64,000 bases of DNA, taken from assembly GCF_000380335.1 (NCBI RefSeq), contig NC_021149.1, positions 248,001 through 312,000 on the forward strand. Direction: 5' to 3'. The position numbers and the translations under genes are program-made. The notes beneath the pieces are model-generated. The model saw only the letters and a list, made by a program, of their open reading frames with translations, was not told the origin of the DNA and did no database searches. Every line of letters starts with the position of its first letter. Positions within the stretch are counted from its first letter, which is position 1. This DNA is from Azotobacter vinelandii CA (lineage in GTDB: Bacteria; Pseudomonadota; Gammaproteobacteria; Pseudomonadales; Pseudomonadaceae). Positions 23,539-34,432 of the stretch are shown piece after piece.

Positions 23539-24180
23539 ATGCAGGCCTACCAGCGCGAATTCATTCGTTTCGCCATCGAGCGCGGTGTGCTGCGCTTCGG
23601 CGAGTTCACCCTCAAGTCGGGACGGACCAGCCCTTATTTCTTCAACGCCGGCTTGTTCGACAGCGGGCTGGCGTTGGCGCGACTGGGCCGTTTCTACGCC
23701 TCGGCCCTGGTCGGTAGCGGCATTGCCTTCGACGTGCTGTTCGGGCCGGCCTACAAGGGCATCCCGCTGGCCGCGGCGACCGCGGTGGCGCTGGCCGAGC
23801 ACCATGGACTCGACCTGCCCTGGTGCTTCAACCGCAAGGAAGCCAAGGACCACGGCGAGGGCGGCAGCCTGGTCGGCGCACCGCTGAGCGGGCGGGTACT
23901 GATCGTCGACGACGTGATCACCGCCGGCACGGCGATCCGCGAGGTGATGCAGATCATCCAGGGGCAGGGCGCCCGGGCGGCCGGCGTGCTGATCGCGCTG
24001 AACCGCCAGGAACGCGGCCAGGGCGCGCTGTCGGCGATCCAGGAGGTCGAGCGCGACTTCGCCATGCCGGTGGTCAGCATCGCTTCCCTCTCCGATGTGC
24101 TGGAGTACCTGGCGGAAGATGCGCAGCTCAAGCGCCATTTGAGCGCCGTGGAAGCCTATCGTGCGCAATACGGCATATGA
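23539..24180 (+). CDS. pyrE: Orotate phosphoribosyltransferase
   Basis: 213-residue cytosolic enzyme of UMP synthesis joining orotate and PRPP. The PRPP-binding motif [16 protein letters not shown], the catalytic-loop [10 protein letters not shown] and [11 protein letters not shown] are intact. ATG 23539, divergent from crc by 80 bases as in Pseudomonas. Confidence 0.97.
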
Positions 24181-24243
24181 CCGATAGTTGAGGCTGGGCA
24201 GCCGGGGTGCCGATGCCGATAGGGGCCCGTCGAGCCGGTTCGG

Positions 24244-24711
24244 TTGGCTGATAGTCGGCGCCTGCGGCCCCGGTATTGTATTGCCGCCCCCTTACCTCGC
24301 TACCCCGGCGTGATCCATCGACGCCTGCCTCATCGCTTCGACCATCCGATTCGAATCATCGACCGATCCGTCGCGCGGTGTCAGGACCTGGCGGTATGGC
24401 CGCCGGTGTCGAGCGTGGCGCTGCTGGTCGGCGTCTACCTGCCACTGCTGGAGGCCGGCATGCAGATGACCCGCGAGGGCAAGACTTCCCAGTCCGCCGC
24501 CGTGGTGATCTTCTCCTCGGCGCTGGTGAACCCGGCCTTCGGCTGGTCGCTGACCATGCTGCTGGACAATCTCGGGCTGATCGGCGACAAGGAGCGCGGC
24601 CAGGCGATGGGGGCCGTGCACCGCTGGGTCATCCCGACCTGCGTGTTCCTGCTGCTGACCGGCATCCTGGCGGCCATCGGGCAGATTCCGGGCATTCCGG
24701 CACTGCTGTAA
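24244..24711 (+). pseudogene. Fragment of an unidentified membrane protein
   Basis: Only the last 100 or so codons look like real protein: two hydrophobic helices (SVALLVGVYLPLLEAG and VIPTCVFLLLTGILAAIGQI) joined by a polar loop (MTREGKTSQSAAVV). The first 50 codons (rich in R, P and H) look like read-through of non-coding DNA, with no good start or RBS. I do not recognise the family. It sits alone between pyrE and argB, where Pseudomonas has unrelated genes, so it is best read as a truncated 3' end. Confidence 0.4.
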
Positions 24712-24745
24712 GGCGTCTGTAGCGGCTGCACGGTGTCCGCAACGA

Positions 24746-24772
24746 AGAAGGGGGAGCCTGGCTCCCCCTTCT
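24746..24772 (-). terminator. Bidirectional hairpin after argB
   Basis: Perfect 12-base stem AGAAGGGGGAGC (24746-24757, 24761-24772) with a three-base loop, 27 bases beyond the argB stop. T content beyond it is low on both strands. Confidence 0.65.
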
Positions 24773-24799
24773 GCATCCTGGATGCGGCCGGTGTCCGCA

Positions 24800-25819
<1,020 letters not shown>

Positions 25820-27217
25820 TCAGAACGGCAGCTTCAGATCCGGGGCGACATTATAAAGCTGCGCACGGAACACTTCCTGGATGCGTTTCAGCTCCTCGGC
25901 GCTTTCCGCCTCGAAGCGCAGCACCAGCACCGGCGTGGTGTTGGAGGCGCGCACCAGACCCCAGCCCTTCGGATAGTCGACGCGCGCGCCGTCGAGGGTG
26001 CTCACCTCGGCGCCTTCGCCCCACTGGGCGTCGCGCTGCAGGGCCTCGATGATGGCGAACTTGCTCTCCTCGGTGACCTTGACGTTGATTTCCGGGGTGG
26101 AGAGGTCCACCGGGAAGTCGGTGAATACCTGGTCGGCGCGGCGCGGGTCCTTGGCGAGGATCTCCAGCAGGCGCGCGGCGCTGTAGATGCCGTCGTCGAA
26201 GCCGAACCAGCGCTCCTTGAAGAACACGTGCCCGCTCATCTCGCCGGCGAGCAGGGCACCGCTTTCCTTCATCTTCTTCTTGATCAGCGAGTGGCCGGTC
26301 TTCCACATCAGCGGACGGCCGCCGCTGGCCTTGATCAGCGGGGTCAGGCGGCGGGTGCACTTGACGTCGAAGATGATCTCGGCGCCCGGGTTGCGTGCGG
26401 CCACGTCCTTGGCGAAGAGCATCAGCAACTGGTCGGGATAGATGATGCCGCCGCTGTTGGTCACTACGCCGACGCGGTCGCCATCGCCGTCGAAGGCCAG
26501 GCCGAGGTCGGCCTTCTCGCTGGCCACCTTGGCGATCAAGTCTTCCAGGTTCTCCGGCTTGCCCGGGTCCGGGTGGTGGTTGGGGAAGTTGCCGTCGACC
26601 TCGCAGAACAGCGGGATCACCTCGCAGCCGAGCGCTTCGATCAGGCGCGGCGCGATCACCCCGGCGACGCCGTTGCCGCAGTCGACCACCACCTTCAGTT
26701 TGCGTTCCAGACGGATGTCGCCGGTGATCTGTTCGAAATAGCGCTCCAGCACGTCGACCTGCTCGACGCTGCCTTCGCCGGCGGTCAGGTCACCGCTCTC
26801 GATGCGCTCGCGCAGCACCTGGATCTGCTCGTTGGCCAGGGTATCGCCGGCGACGACGATCTTGAAACCGTTGTAGTCCGGCGGGTTGTGGCTGCCGGTG
26901 AGCTGCACGCCGGACTTGCCGGCGAGGATGTTGGCCGCGTAGTAGAGCACCGGGGTCGGCACCATGCCGACGTCGCTGACCTTGCAGCCGCTGTCGCGCA
27001 CGCCGCGGATCAACTGCTCGACCAGCTCGGGACCGGACAGGCGGCCGTCGCGCCCGACCGAAACGTTCGGCTCGCCCTTGGCCAGGCTTTCCGAGCCGAT
27101 GGCCCGGCCGATCCAGTAGGCGGCTTCCGGGGTCAGACTGTCGCCGACCACACCGCGGATGTCATAAGCCCGGAAGATGCTGGCGGGCAGGGAGGGGGCT
27201 TTCTGGAAGCTGTTCAT
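25820..27217 (-). CDS. algC: Phosphomannomutase/phosphoglucomutase AlgC
   Basis: 465-residue enzyme making mannose-1-P and glucose-1-P for alginate, LPS and other exopolysaccharides; in Azotobacter alginate is needed for cysts. Catalytic phosphoserine loop TGSHNPPDYNGFK, metal loop FDGDGDRVG, sugar loop GEMSGHVFFKE and phosphate loop RASNTTPVLVLRFE are all present. Homology to Pseudomonas AlgC begins at KAPSLPASIFRAYDIRG, so the ATG at 27217 is preferred over one at 27286, which would add 23 unmatched residues. Confidence 0.95.
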   Translation of the reverse strand: MNSFQKAPSLPASIFRAYDIRGVVGDSLTPEAAYWIGRAIGSESLAKGEPNVSVGRDGRLSGPELVEQLIRGVRDSGCKVSDVGMVPTPVLYYAANILAGKSGVQLTGSHNPPDYNGFKIVVAGDTLANEQIQVLRERIESGDLTAGEGSVEQVDVLERYFEQITGDIRLERKLKVVVDCGNGVAGVIAPRLIEALGCEVIPLFCEVDGNFPNHHPDPGKPENLEDLIAKVASEKADLGLAFDGDGDRVGVVTNSGGIIYPDQLLMLFAKDVAARNPGAEIIFDVKCTRRLTPLIKASGGRPLMWKTGHSLIKKKMKESGALLAGEMSGHVFFKERWFGFDDGIYSAARLLEILAKDPRRADQVFTDFPVDLSTPEINVKVTEESKFAIIEALQRDAQWGEGAEVSTLDGARVDYPKGWGLVRASNTTPVLVLRFEAESAEELKRIQEVFRAQLYNVAPDLKLPF

Positions 27218-27394
27218 GCGAGGGTGGGGCTCCGATATTTCCGGACAGGCGGTCCGGGTTACTTCGAGGATATCCATGTCGAGCATGTCGTTGAGTAGAG
27301 CAGCCTGCGACCTGCTCGGTGAGCAAGAGAGCAGTTCGTTACCGTGCGGCGCCGGCCCGCCAGATTGGATGGCCGGGACGGCGCGGAGTTCCGC

Positions 27395-27850
27395 TCAATG
27401 ACTGCCCGAATGGCCGAATCCACCGGCGCCGCGCTGGCTCTCGTCGAACGATTCGACCAGTTGGAAGTGTGCCTGCATCACCGGCACCAGCACCAGTTGG
27501 GCGATGCGCTCGCCGACGGCGATGCGGAAGGTGCTCTGGCCACGGTTCCAGCAGGAAATCATCAGCTCGCCCTGGTAGTCCGAGTCGATCAGGCCGACCA
27601 GGTTACCGAGGACGATGCCATGCTTGTGGCCGAGCCCGGAGCGCGGCAGGACCAGCGCGGCCAGGCCCGGGTCGGCGATGTGGATGGCCAGCCCGGTGGG
27701 GATCAGGGCGGTCTGTCCCGGCTCCAGGGTCAGCTCCTCCTGGAGCATGGCGCGCAGGTCGAGGCCGGCGGAGCCGGCGGTGGCATAGGCCGGCAGCGGG
27801 TAGTCGCTGCCCAGGCGGGGGTCGAGGATCTTGGCTTGCAGACTGTGCAT
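27395..27850 (-). CDS. dut: dUTP diphosphatase
   Basis: 151-residue trimeric dUTPase that removes dUTP and makes dUMP for thymidylate. Motifs [36 protein letters not shown] and the C-terminal arm [10 protein letters not shown] are complete. Starts 4 bases after the coaBC stop, so the two are co-transcribed. Confidence 0.96.
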   Translation of the reverse strand: MHSLQAKILDPRLGSDYPLPAYATAGSAGLDLRAMLQEELTLEPGQTALIPTGLAIHIADPGLAALVLPRSGLGHKHGIVLGNLVGLIDSDYQGELMISCWNRGQSTFRIAVGERIAQLVLVPVMQAHFQLVESFDESQRGAGGFGHSGSH

Positions 27851-27854
27851 GGGG

Positions 27855-29063
27855 TCAGGCCTGGTCGAAGCGGTCGGCGATGAAGGCGATCAGTTGGCGG
27901 GCGATCTTGCCCTTGCCGGTCCGGGCGAAGCGGGTTTCCCGCTGGGCGCGGTCGATGACGCTGACGGCGTTTTCCTCGCTGTTGAAGCCGATGCCGGGGG
28001 TGGCCACGTCGTTGGCGACGATCAGGTCGAGGTTTTTCGTTTTCAGCTTGCGCAGGGCGTATTCCCGCAGGTTTTCGGTTTCGGCGGCGAAGCCGACGCT
28101 GAACGGGCGGTCGGCGCGCTGCGCCAGGGTAGCGAGAATGTCCGGGTTGCGCACCAGTTGCAGGATCAGGCCGTCGTCGCTGTCCGGGCTCTTCTTCAGT
28201 TTTTGCGGGGCGACGGCCTGCGGGCGATAGTCGGCCACCGCGGCGGCGGCGATGAGAATGTCGCAGGGCAGCGCCGCCTCGCAGGCGGCGAGCATGTCGC
28301 GGGCGCTGATCACGTCGATGCGTTCGACCCGGTCCGGCGTCGGCAGGTGCACCGGGCCGCTGACCAGGGTGACGCGGGCGCCGGCCTCGGCGGCGGCCTC
28401 GGCCAGGGCGAAGCCCATCTTGCCGGAGCTGTGGTTGCTGATGTAGCGCACCGGGTCGATGTCTTCCCGGGTCGGTCCGGCGGTGATCAGCACGTGGCGG
28501 CCGGTCAAGCGGCCGCCTGCGAAGCAGTCGGCGGCCCGTTCGGCCAGCTCCGCGGGCTCCAGCATGCGTCCCGGGCCGACGTCGCCGCAGGCCTGGCTGC
28601 CTTCGGCCGGACCGAATAGGCGCAGACCGCGCTCGGCGAGGGTCCGTGCGTTGGCCTGGGTCGCCGGGTCGCGCCACATCGCCTGGTTCATCGCCGGAGC
28701 CAGGGCCACCGGCGCGTCGGTGGCCAGCACCAGGGCGGTCAGCAGGTCGTCGGCCATGCCCTGGGCCAGGCGCGCCAGCAGGTCGGCGGTGGCCGGCGCG
28801 ATCAGCACCAGATCGGCCCATTTGGCCAGTTCGATATGCCCCATCGCCGCTTCGGCGGCCGGATCGAGCAGATCCAGGTGCACCGGATGGCCGGACAGGG
28901 CCTGGAGGGTCAGGGGGGTGATGAACTCGCGTCCCCCCCGGGTCATCACCACGTGGACTTGCGCACCCTGGTCGCGCAGGCGGCGGACCAACTCCGCGCT
29001 CTTGTAGGCGGCGATGCCGCCGCCGACGCCCAGGACGATGCGTTTCCGATACAGCCGCTGCAT
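27855..29063 (-). CDS. coaBC: Bifunctional phosphopantothenoylcysteine decarboxylase / phosphopantothenate-cysteine ligase
   Basis: 402-residue coenzyme A enzyme. The N-terminal flavoprotein domain (CoaC) has [15 protein letters not shown], catalytic His in [19 protein letters not shown] and [14 protein letters not shown]; the C-terminal ligase (CoaB) has [22 protein letters not shown] and [14 protein letters not shown]. Start ATG 29063 ([16 protein letters not shown]). It is divergent from radC, 157 bases apart. Confidence 0.96.
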   Translation of the reverse strand: MQRLYRKRIVLGVGGGIAAYKSAELVRRLRDQGAQVHVVMTRGGREFITPLTLQALSGHPVHLDLLDPAAEAAMGHIELAKWADLVLIAPATADLLARLAQGMADDLLTALVLATDAPVALAPAMNQAMWRDPATQANARTLAERGLRLFGPAEGSQACGDVGPGRMLEPAELAERAADCFAGGRLTGRHVLITAGPTREDIDPVRYISNHSSGKMGFALAEAAAEAGARVTLVSGPVHLPTPDRVERIDVISARDMLAACEAALPCDILIAAAAVADYRPQAVAPQKLKKSPDSDDGLILQLVRNPDILATLAQRADRPFSVGFAAETENLREYALRKLKTKNLDLIVANDVATPGIGFNSEENAVSVIDRAQRETRFARTGKGKIARQLIAFIADRFDQA

Positions 29064-29219
29064 AGGCCTGCCTTGCGTTGTTTTCATGATCGCGTGTCCC
29101 CGGCTTCCGGGCAGTCGGACTGCCTGGATGTGCTCCTCATCACGGCCGGGCACAAAATGCCGGCTAAGATAGCACAGCCTCGCGCCGGGAGTAGCGGGGC
29201 GGCTCGACAGGGAGGCGGC

Positions 29220-29894
29220 ATGGGCATTCGGGACTGGCCGGCGGCGGAGCGGCCGCGGGAAAAACTGCTGGAGCAGGGGGCGTCGGCGCTGAGCGATGCC
29301 GAGCTTTTGGCGATCTTCCTGCGCACCGGGGTCGCCGGGCAGACCGCGGTGGATCTGGCCCGCCACCTGCTGAACGATTTCGGCGGCCTGCGTGCCCTGC
29401 TCGAGGCCGATCGGGCCGCGTTCAGCCGCCGCCTCGGCCTCGGTCCGGCCAAGTTCGCCCAGTTGCAGGCGGTGCTGGAAATGTCCCGCCGGCACCTGGC
29501 CGAGCGCCTGCGCCGCGATCCGGCGCTGGAGAGCCCGCAGGCGGTGCGCGATTACCTGAAGGCGCGCCTGCGCCACGAGCCCCACGAGGTCTTCGGCTGC
29601 CTGTTCCTCGACGCCAAGCATCGGGTGCTGGCTTTCGAGGTGCTGTTCCAGGGCACCGTCGACGGCGCCAGCGTCTATCCGCGCCAAGTGCTCAAGCGCG
29701 CCCTGGCGCACAACGCCGCCGCGCTGATCCTCACCCACAACCATCCTTCCGGCATCGCCGAGCCGAGCCAGGCGGACTTCAGCCTGACCCGGCGGCTGAA
29801 GGAGGCGCTGGCGCTGGTCGATGTGCGGGTACTCGATCATTTCATCGTCGGCGACGGCGAGCCGCTGTCGATGGCCGAGCAGGGCTGGCTGTAG
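29220..29894 (+). CDS. radC: RadC family protein (JAB/MPN metalloprotease-like)
   Basis: 224 residues: N-terminal helix-hairpin-helix-like region, then a JAB1/MPN-type domain with the metal motif [15 protein letters not shown]. Despite the name, a DNA-repair role is not established. ATG 29220 right after GGGAGGCGGC. Divergent from coaBC and convergent with mtgA, the usual Pseudomonas arrangement. Confidence 0.94.
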   Translation: MGIRDWPAAERPREKLLEQGASALSDAELLAIFLRTGVAGQTAVDLARHLLNDFGGLRALLEADRAAFSRRLGLGPAKFAQLQAVLEMSRRHLAERLRRDPALESPQAVRDYLKARLRHEPHEVFGCLFLDAKHRVLAFEVLFQGTVDGASVYPRQVLKRALAHNAAALILTHNHPSGIAEPSQADFSLTRRLKEALALVDVRVLDHFIVGDGEPLSMAEQGWL

Positions 29895-29906
29895 GGGGCG
29901 TTGCGC

Positions 29907-30620
29907 TCAGCGGGCCGGATACGGGCCGTCGAGCCGATCCAGGTAGGCGTTGCCGCCCAACTGGCGCGTCTGCCGGGCGATCCAGTCGGCGCGGCGGCCG
30001 ATGTAGGCGCTCGGCGCGGACGCGCTCCAGTTTCGCGGATTGGGCAGGATGGCGGCGAGCAGGCTGGCCTGGCGGGGCGACAGGGCGGATGCGTCGATGC
30101 CGAAATGGTGGCGGGCGGCGGCTTCGGCGCCGAATATCCCCTCGCCCCACTCGGCGGTGTTCAGGTAGACCTCGAGAATCCGCTGCTTGGACCAGAAGAG
30201 TTCGATCAGTGCGGTGAGCCAGGCCTCGATGCCCTTGCGCAGCCAACTGCGCCCGGACCAGAGGAACAGGTTCTTCGCCACCTGCTGGCTGAGGGTGCTG
30301 GCCCCGCGCAGCGTGCCACCCAGCTCGTTGTGCTTCAGGGCGGCGCGGATCGCCGCGAGGTCGAAGCCCCAATGCTCGGCGAAGTTCTGGTCTTCGGCGG
30401 CGATCACCGCCATCTTCAGGGCATTCGGCAATTCGCCCCAGGGGCGCCATTCCCGCCGCAGTTCGATGGGATGGTCGTCGAACCAGGACTCCAGCTTGCG
30501 TTCCACCATCAACGCGCTGCCCACCGGCGCCACCCAGCGCAGGCTCAGTACCAGCAGGATGGAGCCGGCAGCGAGCCAGAGCGGAAGCTGCAGCAGGCGG
30601 AGGAGCAGGGAGCGGGGCAT
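29907..30620 (-). CDS. mtgA: Monofunctional biosynthetic peptidoglycan transglycosylase
   Basis: 237-residue inner-membrane protein with one N-terminal anchor (LLRLLQLPLWLAAGSILLVLSL) and a GT51 domain polymerising lipid II into glycan strands. Catalytic glutamates lie in AAEDQNFAEHWGFD and in the downstream WSKQRILEVYLNTAEWGEGIFG block; GASTLSQQVAKNLFLW is present. ATG 30620 is taken as start; another in-frame start about ten codons up is possible. Divergent from the DUF423 gene. Confidence 0.93.
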   Translation of the reverse strand: MPRSLLLRLLQLPLWLAAGSILLVLSLRWVAPVGSALMVERKLESWFDDHPIELRREWRPWGELPNALKMAVIAAEDQNFAEHWGFDLAAIRAALKHNELGGTLRGASTLSQQVAKNLFLWSGRSWLRKGIEAWLTALIELFWSKQRILEVYLNTAEWGEGIFGAEAAARHHFGIDASALSPRQASLLAAILPNPRNWSASAPSAYIGRRADWIARQTRQLGGNAYLDRLDGPYPAR

Positions 30621-30689
30621 GGTCGACTTGGCCGGGACGGTCGAGCGGGCCATTATAGCGGCCCCGTCTTTTCTGTCTGGAGTTCCTTC

Positions 30690-31067
30690 ATGGCGCGTGC
30701 CTTTCTCGTGCTGGCTGCCCTGTTCGGCTTCGCCGGCGTGGCCCTCGGCGCCTTCGGCGCCCACGGTCTGCGCGGTCTGCTGAGCCCGGAATACCTGGAG
30801 GTGTTCCAGACCGGCGTGCACTACCAGCAGTTCCATGCCCTGGCGCTGCTCGGTACCGGCCTGCTCGCCCTGCACCGGCCGGGGCGCCTGCTGGCGGCGG
30901 CCGGCATTCTGTTCGGCCTGGGCATCCTGATGTTCTCCGGCAGCCTCTACCTGCTCACCCTGGGCGGCCACAAGCTCGGCCTCGTCACGCCGTTCGGCGG
31001 TCTGGCCTTCCTGCTCGGCTGGCTGTGCCTGGGGCTGGTCGGCTGGCGCCTCGGCACGTCGGCCTGA
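30690..31067 (+). CDS. DUF423 family membrane protein
   Basis: 125-residue protein with four hydrophobic helices and the family patterns GVALGAFGAHGLRG, YQQFHALALL, FSGSLYLL and TPFGGLAFLLGW. Function unknown. ATG 30690, RBS GGAG. Upstream of thiS on the same strand. Confidence 0.9.
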   Translation: MARAFLVLAALFGFAGVALGAFGAHGLRGLLSPEYLEVFQTGVHYQQFHALALLGTGLLALHRPGRLLAAAGILFGLGILMFSGSLYLLTLGGHKLGLVTPFGGLAFLLGWLCLGLVGWRLGTSA

Positions 31068-31153
31068 GCGACGGACGGCGCCCCGCCACTGCCTTGGTGA
31101 TCGCCGTGGATCGGGGCTAGAATGCCGGACCTTCCGGACGCAGCGAACCCGTC

Positions 31154-31354
31154 ATGCGCATTCAGTTGAACGGCGAACCCTACGAACTTGCCGATGGCCA
31201 GACCATCGCCGACCTGTTGGCCCGCCTGGATCTGGCCGGCCGGCGCGTCGCGGTCGAACTCAATCTCGATATCGTACCCCGCAGCCTGCATGCCGCCACC
31301 GCCTTGCGCGAGGGCGACCGGGTCGAGGTGGTGCATGCCATCGGTGGTGGTTAG
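31154..31354 (+). CDS. thiS: ThiS sulfur carrier for thiamine thiazole synthesis
   Basis: 66-residue beta-grasp carrier ending in AIGGG; the terminal glycine becomes the thiocarboxylate that gives sulfur to ThiG. MRIQLNGEPYELADGQTIADLL is typical. thiG follows 90 bases on. It provides a normal reference for the unrelated carrier of the vnf-embedded operon at 9729. Confidence 0.95.
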   Translation: MRIQLNGEPYELADGQTIADLLARLDLAGRRVAVELNLDIVPRSLHAATALREGDRVEVVHAIGGG

Positions 31355-31444
31355 CAGGTCGTTGAAACACCCTCGCGCCCGGCCCGACCACGGAGCGGCG
31401 CTCCGGCACCACCCTTTCAACCGCCTGCTCAGGAGGAAATCCCG

Positions 31445-32239
31445 ATGAGTCCCGCTCGCAACGACAAGCCCTTCACCCTGGCCGGCCGCACCTATGCGTC
31501 GCGCCTGCTGGTCGGCACCGGCAAGTACAAGGATCTCGAGGAGACCCGCCAGGCCATCGAGGCTTCCGGCGCCGAGATCGTCACCGTCGCGGTGCGCCGC
31601 ACCAACATCGGCCAGAATCCCGGCGAGCCGAACCTGCTCGACGTGATCAACCCGGCGCGCTACACCATCCTGCCGAACACCGCCGGCTGCTATACCGCCG
31701 AGGAGGCGGTGCGCACCTGTCGCCTGGCCCGCGAGCTGTTGGACGGCCACAAACTGGTCAAGCTGGAGGTGCTGGCCGACCAGAAGACCCTGTTCCCCAA
31801 CGTGATCGAGACCCTCAAGGCCGCCGAGGTGCTGGTCAAGGACGGCTTCGATGTGATGGTCTACACCAGCGACGACCCGATCATCGCCCGCCAACTGGCG
31901 GAAATGGGCTGCATCGCGGTGATGCCGCTGGCCGGCCTGATCGGCACCGGCCTGGGCATCTGCAACCCCTACAACCTGCGCATCATCCTCGAGGAGGCGA
32001 CGGTGCCGGTGCTGGTGGATGCCGGCGTGGGCACCGCCTCGGACGCGACCATCGCCATGGAGCTGGGCTGCGAGGCGGTGCTGATGAACAGCGCCATCGC
32101 CCATGCCCAGGACCCGGTACTGATGGCCCGGGCGATGAAGCATGCCATCGAGGCCGGACGCCTGGCCTGGCTGGCCGGACGCATGCCGAAGAAGCTCTAC
32201 GCCAGCGCCTCGTCGCCCTTGGAAGGCTTGATCCGTTGA
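31445..32239 (+). CDS. thiG: Thiazole synthase ThiG
   Basis: 264-residue enzyme that builds the thiazole phosphate of thiamine from DXP, dehydroglycine and ThiS-COSH. The Schiff-base lysine is in [27 protein letters not shown] and [13 protein letters not shown] complete the phosphate site. RBS AGGAGG. No TPP riboswitch could be read upstream of thiS-thiG. Confidence 0.97.
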   Translation: MSPARNDKPFTLAGRTYASRLLVGTGKYKDLEETRQAIEASGAEIVTVAVRRTNIGQNPGEPNLLDVINPARYTILPNTAGCYTAEEAVRTCRLARELLDGHKLVKLEVLADQKTLFPNVIETLKAAEVLVKDGFDVMVYTSDDPIIARQLAEMGCIAVMPLAGLIGTGLGICNPYNLRIILEEATVPVLVDAGVGTASDATIAMELGCEAVLMNSAIAHAQDPVLMARAMKHAIEAGRLAWLAGRMPKKLYASASSPLEGLIR

Positions 32240-32328
32240 TTTGCCGGGCGGCGCCCGGCGCCGCCCGTGTCCAGTGCAGCGAGTCCTGTCCGTGAGGGCA
32301 GGGCTCGTTCGTCTTTTCAGGAAGCGTT

Positions 32329-33051
32329 ATGACCGACGAAATACAACAGGTGCCGCGAACCGCCGGCGACGCGCCGCGCCTGCGCACCATCAAGAGCTTC
32401 GTGATGCGCGCCGGGCGCATGACGGAAGGCCAGCAGCGTGGCCTCGAGCAGGGCTGGCCGAGGTTCGGCCTGGAACTGGAGGACGGCCCGCGCGACTTCG
32501 ACCGGGTATTCGGGCGTAGCGCACCACGCACCTTCGAGATCGGCTTCGGCATGGGCCATTCCACCCTGGAGATGGCCGCGGCGGCGCCGGAACAGGACTT
32601 CATCGGTGTCGAAGTGCACAAGCCGGGCGTCGGCGCCCTGCTCGCCGGCGCCCTGGCGCGAAACCTGACCAACCTGCGCGTCTACAGTTGCGACGCGCTG
32701 GACGTGCTGCGCCAGTGCGTGGCCGATGCCAGCCTGGAGCGGGTACTGCTGTTCTTCCCCGATCCCTGGCACAAGAGCCGCCACCACAAGCGGCGCATCG
32801 TCCAGCCGGCGTTCGCCGAACTGGTGCGGCAGAAGCTCGGGGTCGGCGGCGTACTGCACATGGCCACCGACTGGCGGCCCTATGCCGAGCACATGCTGGA
32901 GGTGATGAACGCCGCGCCGGGTTACCGCAACCTGTCCGCGGACGGTGGTTACGTGCCGCGTCCCGAAGAGCGCCCGGTGACCAAGTTCGAACGCCGCGGC
33001 GAACGTCTCGGGCACGGGGTATGGGATTTGAAGTTCCAGCGTGTCGATTGA
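32329..33051 (+). CDS. trmB: tRNA (guanine-N7-)-methyltransferase
   Basis: 240-residue SAM enzyme modifying G46 of tRNA. SAM site [15 protein letters not shown]; signature [17 protein letters not shown] followed by [21 protein letters not shown]. Followed by a cluster of palindromic repeats. Confidence 0.96.
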   Translation: MTDEIQQVPRTAGDAPRLRTIKSFVMRAGRMTEGQQRGLEQGWPRFGLELEDGPRDFDRVFGRSAPRTFEIGFGMGHSTLEMAAAAPEQDFIGVEVHKPGVGALLAGALARNLTNLRVYSCDALDVLRQCVADASLERVLLFFPDPWHKSRHHKRRIVQPAFAELVRQKLGVGGVLHMATDWRPYAEHMLEVMNAAPGYRNLSADGGYVPRPEERPVTKFERRGERLGHGVWDLKFQRVD

Positions 33052-33054
33052 GCG

Positions 33055-33212
33055 GGCGTAGGGTGGAAAACTCGCGTAACGATTTTCCACCACTGCCGCC
33101 GCGCCGATGGTGGAAAAGACCTGCGGTCGTTTTCCACCCTACGCCGGCCACGCCTACGGCAGGAAATGTTGCAGTCCCGTAGGGTGGGCAACGGCCGTAG
33201 GCCTTGCCCACC
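33055..33212. repeat. Cluster of three palindromic repeats between trmB and hemW
   Basis: Outer perfect 17-base arms GGCGTAGGGTGGAAAAC (33055-33071) and complement (33129-33145) enclose two further GTGGAAAA...TTTTCCAC stems. A third unit, GGTGGGCAACGGCC...GGCCTTGCCCACC (33183-33212), follows. The units share the GTAGGGTGG core, so they look like REP/BIME-type copies of one family. In RNA each would fold into a stable stem and could act as bidirectional terminator between the convergent trmB and hemW. Confidence 0.75.
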
Positions 33213-33235
33213 GTTGGTGGTTTCGGTGGACAGGC

Positions 33236-34432
33236 TTACGGCAGGAAATACTGCAGCAGGTCGTTGAGGAACAGTTGGCCGCGGGCGGTCGGCCGCAAGC
33301 GCTGCGGGTCGTTCTCCAGCAGGCCGGCGGCGCGGGCGGCGGCGCAGGGAGCGGCGATGCCGGCGAGCGGCAAGCCGGTACGTTCGCCGAAGAGCCCCGC
33401 CGGCACGCCTTCGGTCAGGCGCAGGGCGTTCATCATGAACTCGAACGGCAGTTCGTCGGCCTCCAGCAGGCGCTCGCCGGCCTGGAAGCGCCGCTCCGGC
33501 GCCAGGTAGTCCCTGGGCTGGCGGGTCTTCCAGGTGCGGCGGATACGCCCGTGCGGATCGCTGAGCTTGGCGTGGGCGCCGGCGCCGATGCCGAGGAAGT
33601 CGCCGAAGGTCCAGTAGTTGAGGTTGTGCCGCGCGCGCCGGCCATTTCGGGCATAGGCCGAGGTCTCGTACTGGACGAAGCCCTCGGCGGCCAGCAGCGT
33701 CTGGCCGGCTTCCTGGATGTCCCAGAGCAGGTCGTCCTCGGGAATCTCTGGCGGCTGGCTCCAGAACAGGGTGTTCGGTTCCAGGGTCAACTGGTACCAG
33801 GACAGGTGCGTCGGCTCCAGGGCGATGGCCTGGCGCAGGTCGGCCAGCGCGCCGGCGAGGTCCTGTCCCGGCAGGCCGTGCATCAGGTCGAGGTTGAAGT
33901 TGTCGAAGCCGGCGCGGCGCGCCATTCCGGCCGCGCGGATCGCTTCGCCGGCGTCGTGGATGCGGCCCAGGGCCTGGAGCTGCGCGTTCTGGAAACTCTG
34001 CACGCCGATCGACAGGCGATTGATGCCGAGGCGGCGGTAGTCGGCGAATTTTTCCTGCTCGAAGGTGCCGGGGTTGGCTTCGAGGGTGATCTCGATATCG
34101 CGGGCGAAGGAGAGATGCCGGCCGATCCCGTCCAGCAAGCGCTCGAAGGCACGGGCGGAGAACAGGCTGGGCGTGCCGCCGCCGAAGAAGATCGACACCA
34201 GTTCGCGGCCGTGCGCGGCCGGGAGGTCCGCCGCGAGATCGGCGAGCAGGGTGTCGACGTAGACTTCTTCCGGCAATTCCGCGCCGGCGGCATGGGAGTT
34301 GAAGTCGCAGTAGGGGCACTTGCGTACGCACCACGGAATGTGGACGTACAGCGCCAAGGGCGGCAGCAGGAGTCCGCTTTTTCTCCCCTCGCCCTCCGGG
34401 AGAGGGGCGGGGGGAGAGGCTTGGTGGCTCAT
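33236..34432 (-). CDS. hemW: HemW heme chaperone (radical SAM, coproporphyrinogen oxidase-like)
   Basis: 398-residue cytosolic radical SAM protein. The cluster motif [10 protein letters not shown] is near residues 36-44; [19 protein letters not shown] and [12 protein letters not shown] follow, and the C-terminal HemN-like domain is present. It lacks the N-terminal features of true HemN and belongs to the HemW group that hands heme to target proteins. The first 18 residues ([16 protein letters not shown]) are encoded by a CTCCCCTCGCCCTCCGGGAGAGGGG palindrome, so this N-terminus seems repeat-derived. The start overlaps the rdgB stop as ATGA. Confidence 0.93.
   Translation of the reverse strand: MSHQASPPAPLPEGEGRKSGLLLPPLALYVHIPWCVRKCPYCDFNSHAAGAELPEEVYVDTLLADLAADLPAAHGRELVSIFFGGGTPSLFSARAFERLLDGIGRHLSFARDIEITLEANPGTFEQEKFADYRRLGINRLSIGVQSFQNAQLQALGRIHDAGEAIRAAGMARRAGFDNFNLDLMHGLPGQDLAGALADLRQAIALEPTHLSWYQLTLEPNTLFWSQPPEIPEDDLLWDIQEAGQTLLAAEGFVQYETSAYARNGRRARHNLNYWTFGDFLGIGAGAHAKLSDPHGRIRRTWKTRQPRDYLAPERRFQAGERLLEADELPFEFMMNALRLTEGVPAGLFGERTGLPLAGIAAPCAAARAAGLLENDPQRLRPTARGQLFLNDLLQYFLP

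Noticed and set aside
31068-31153. TPP riboswitch upstream of thiS-thiG
   Set aside because: No CUGAGA or related thi-box sequence could be found in the leader.
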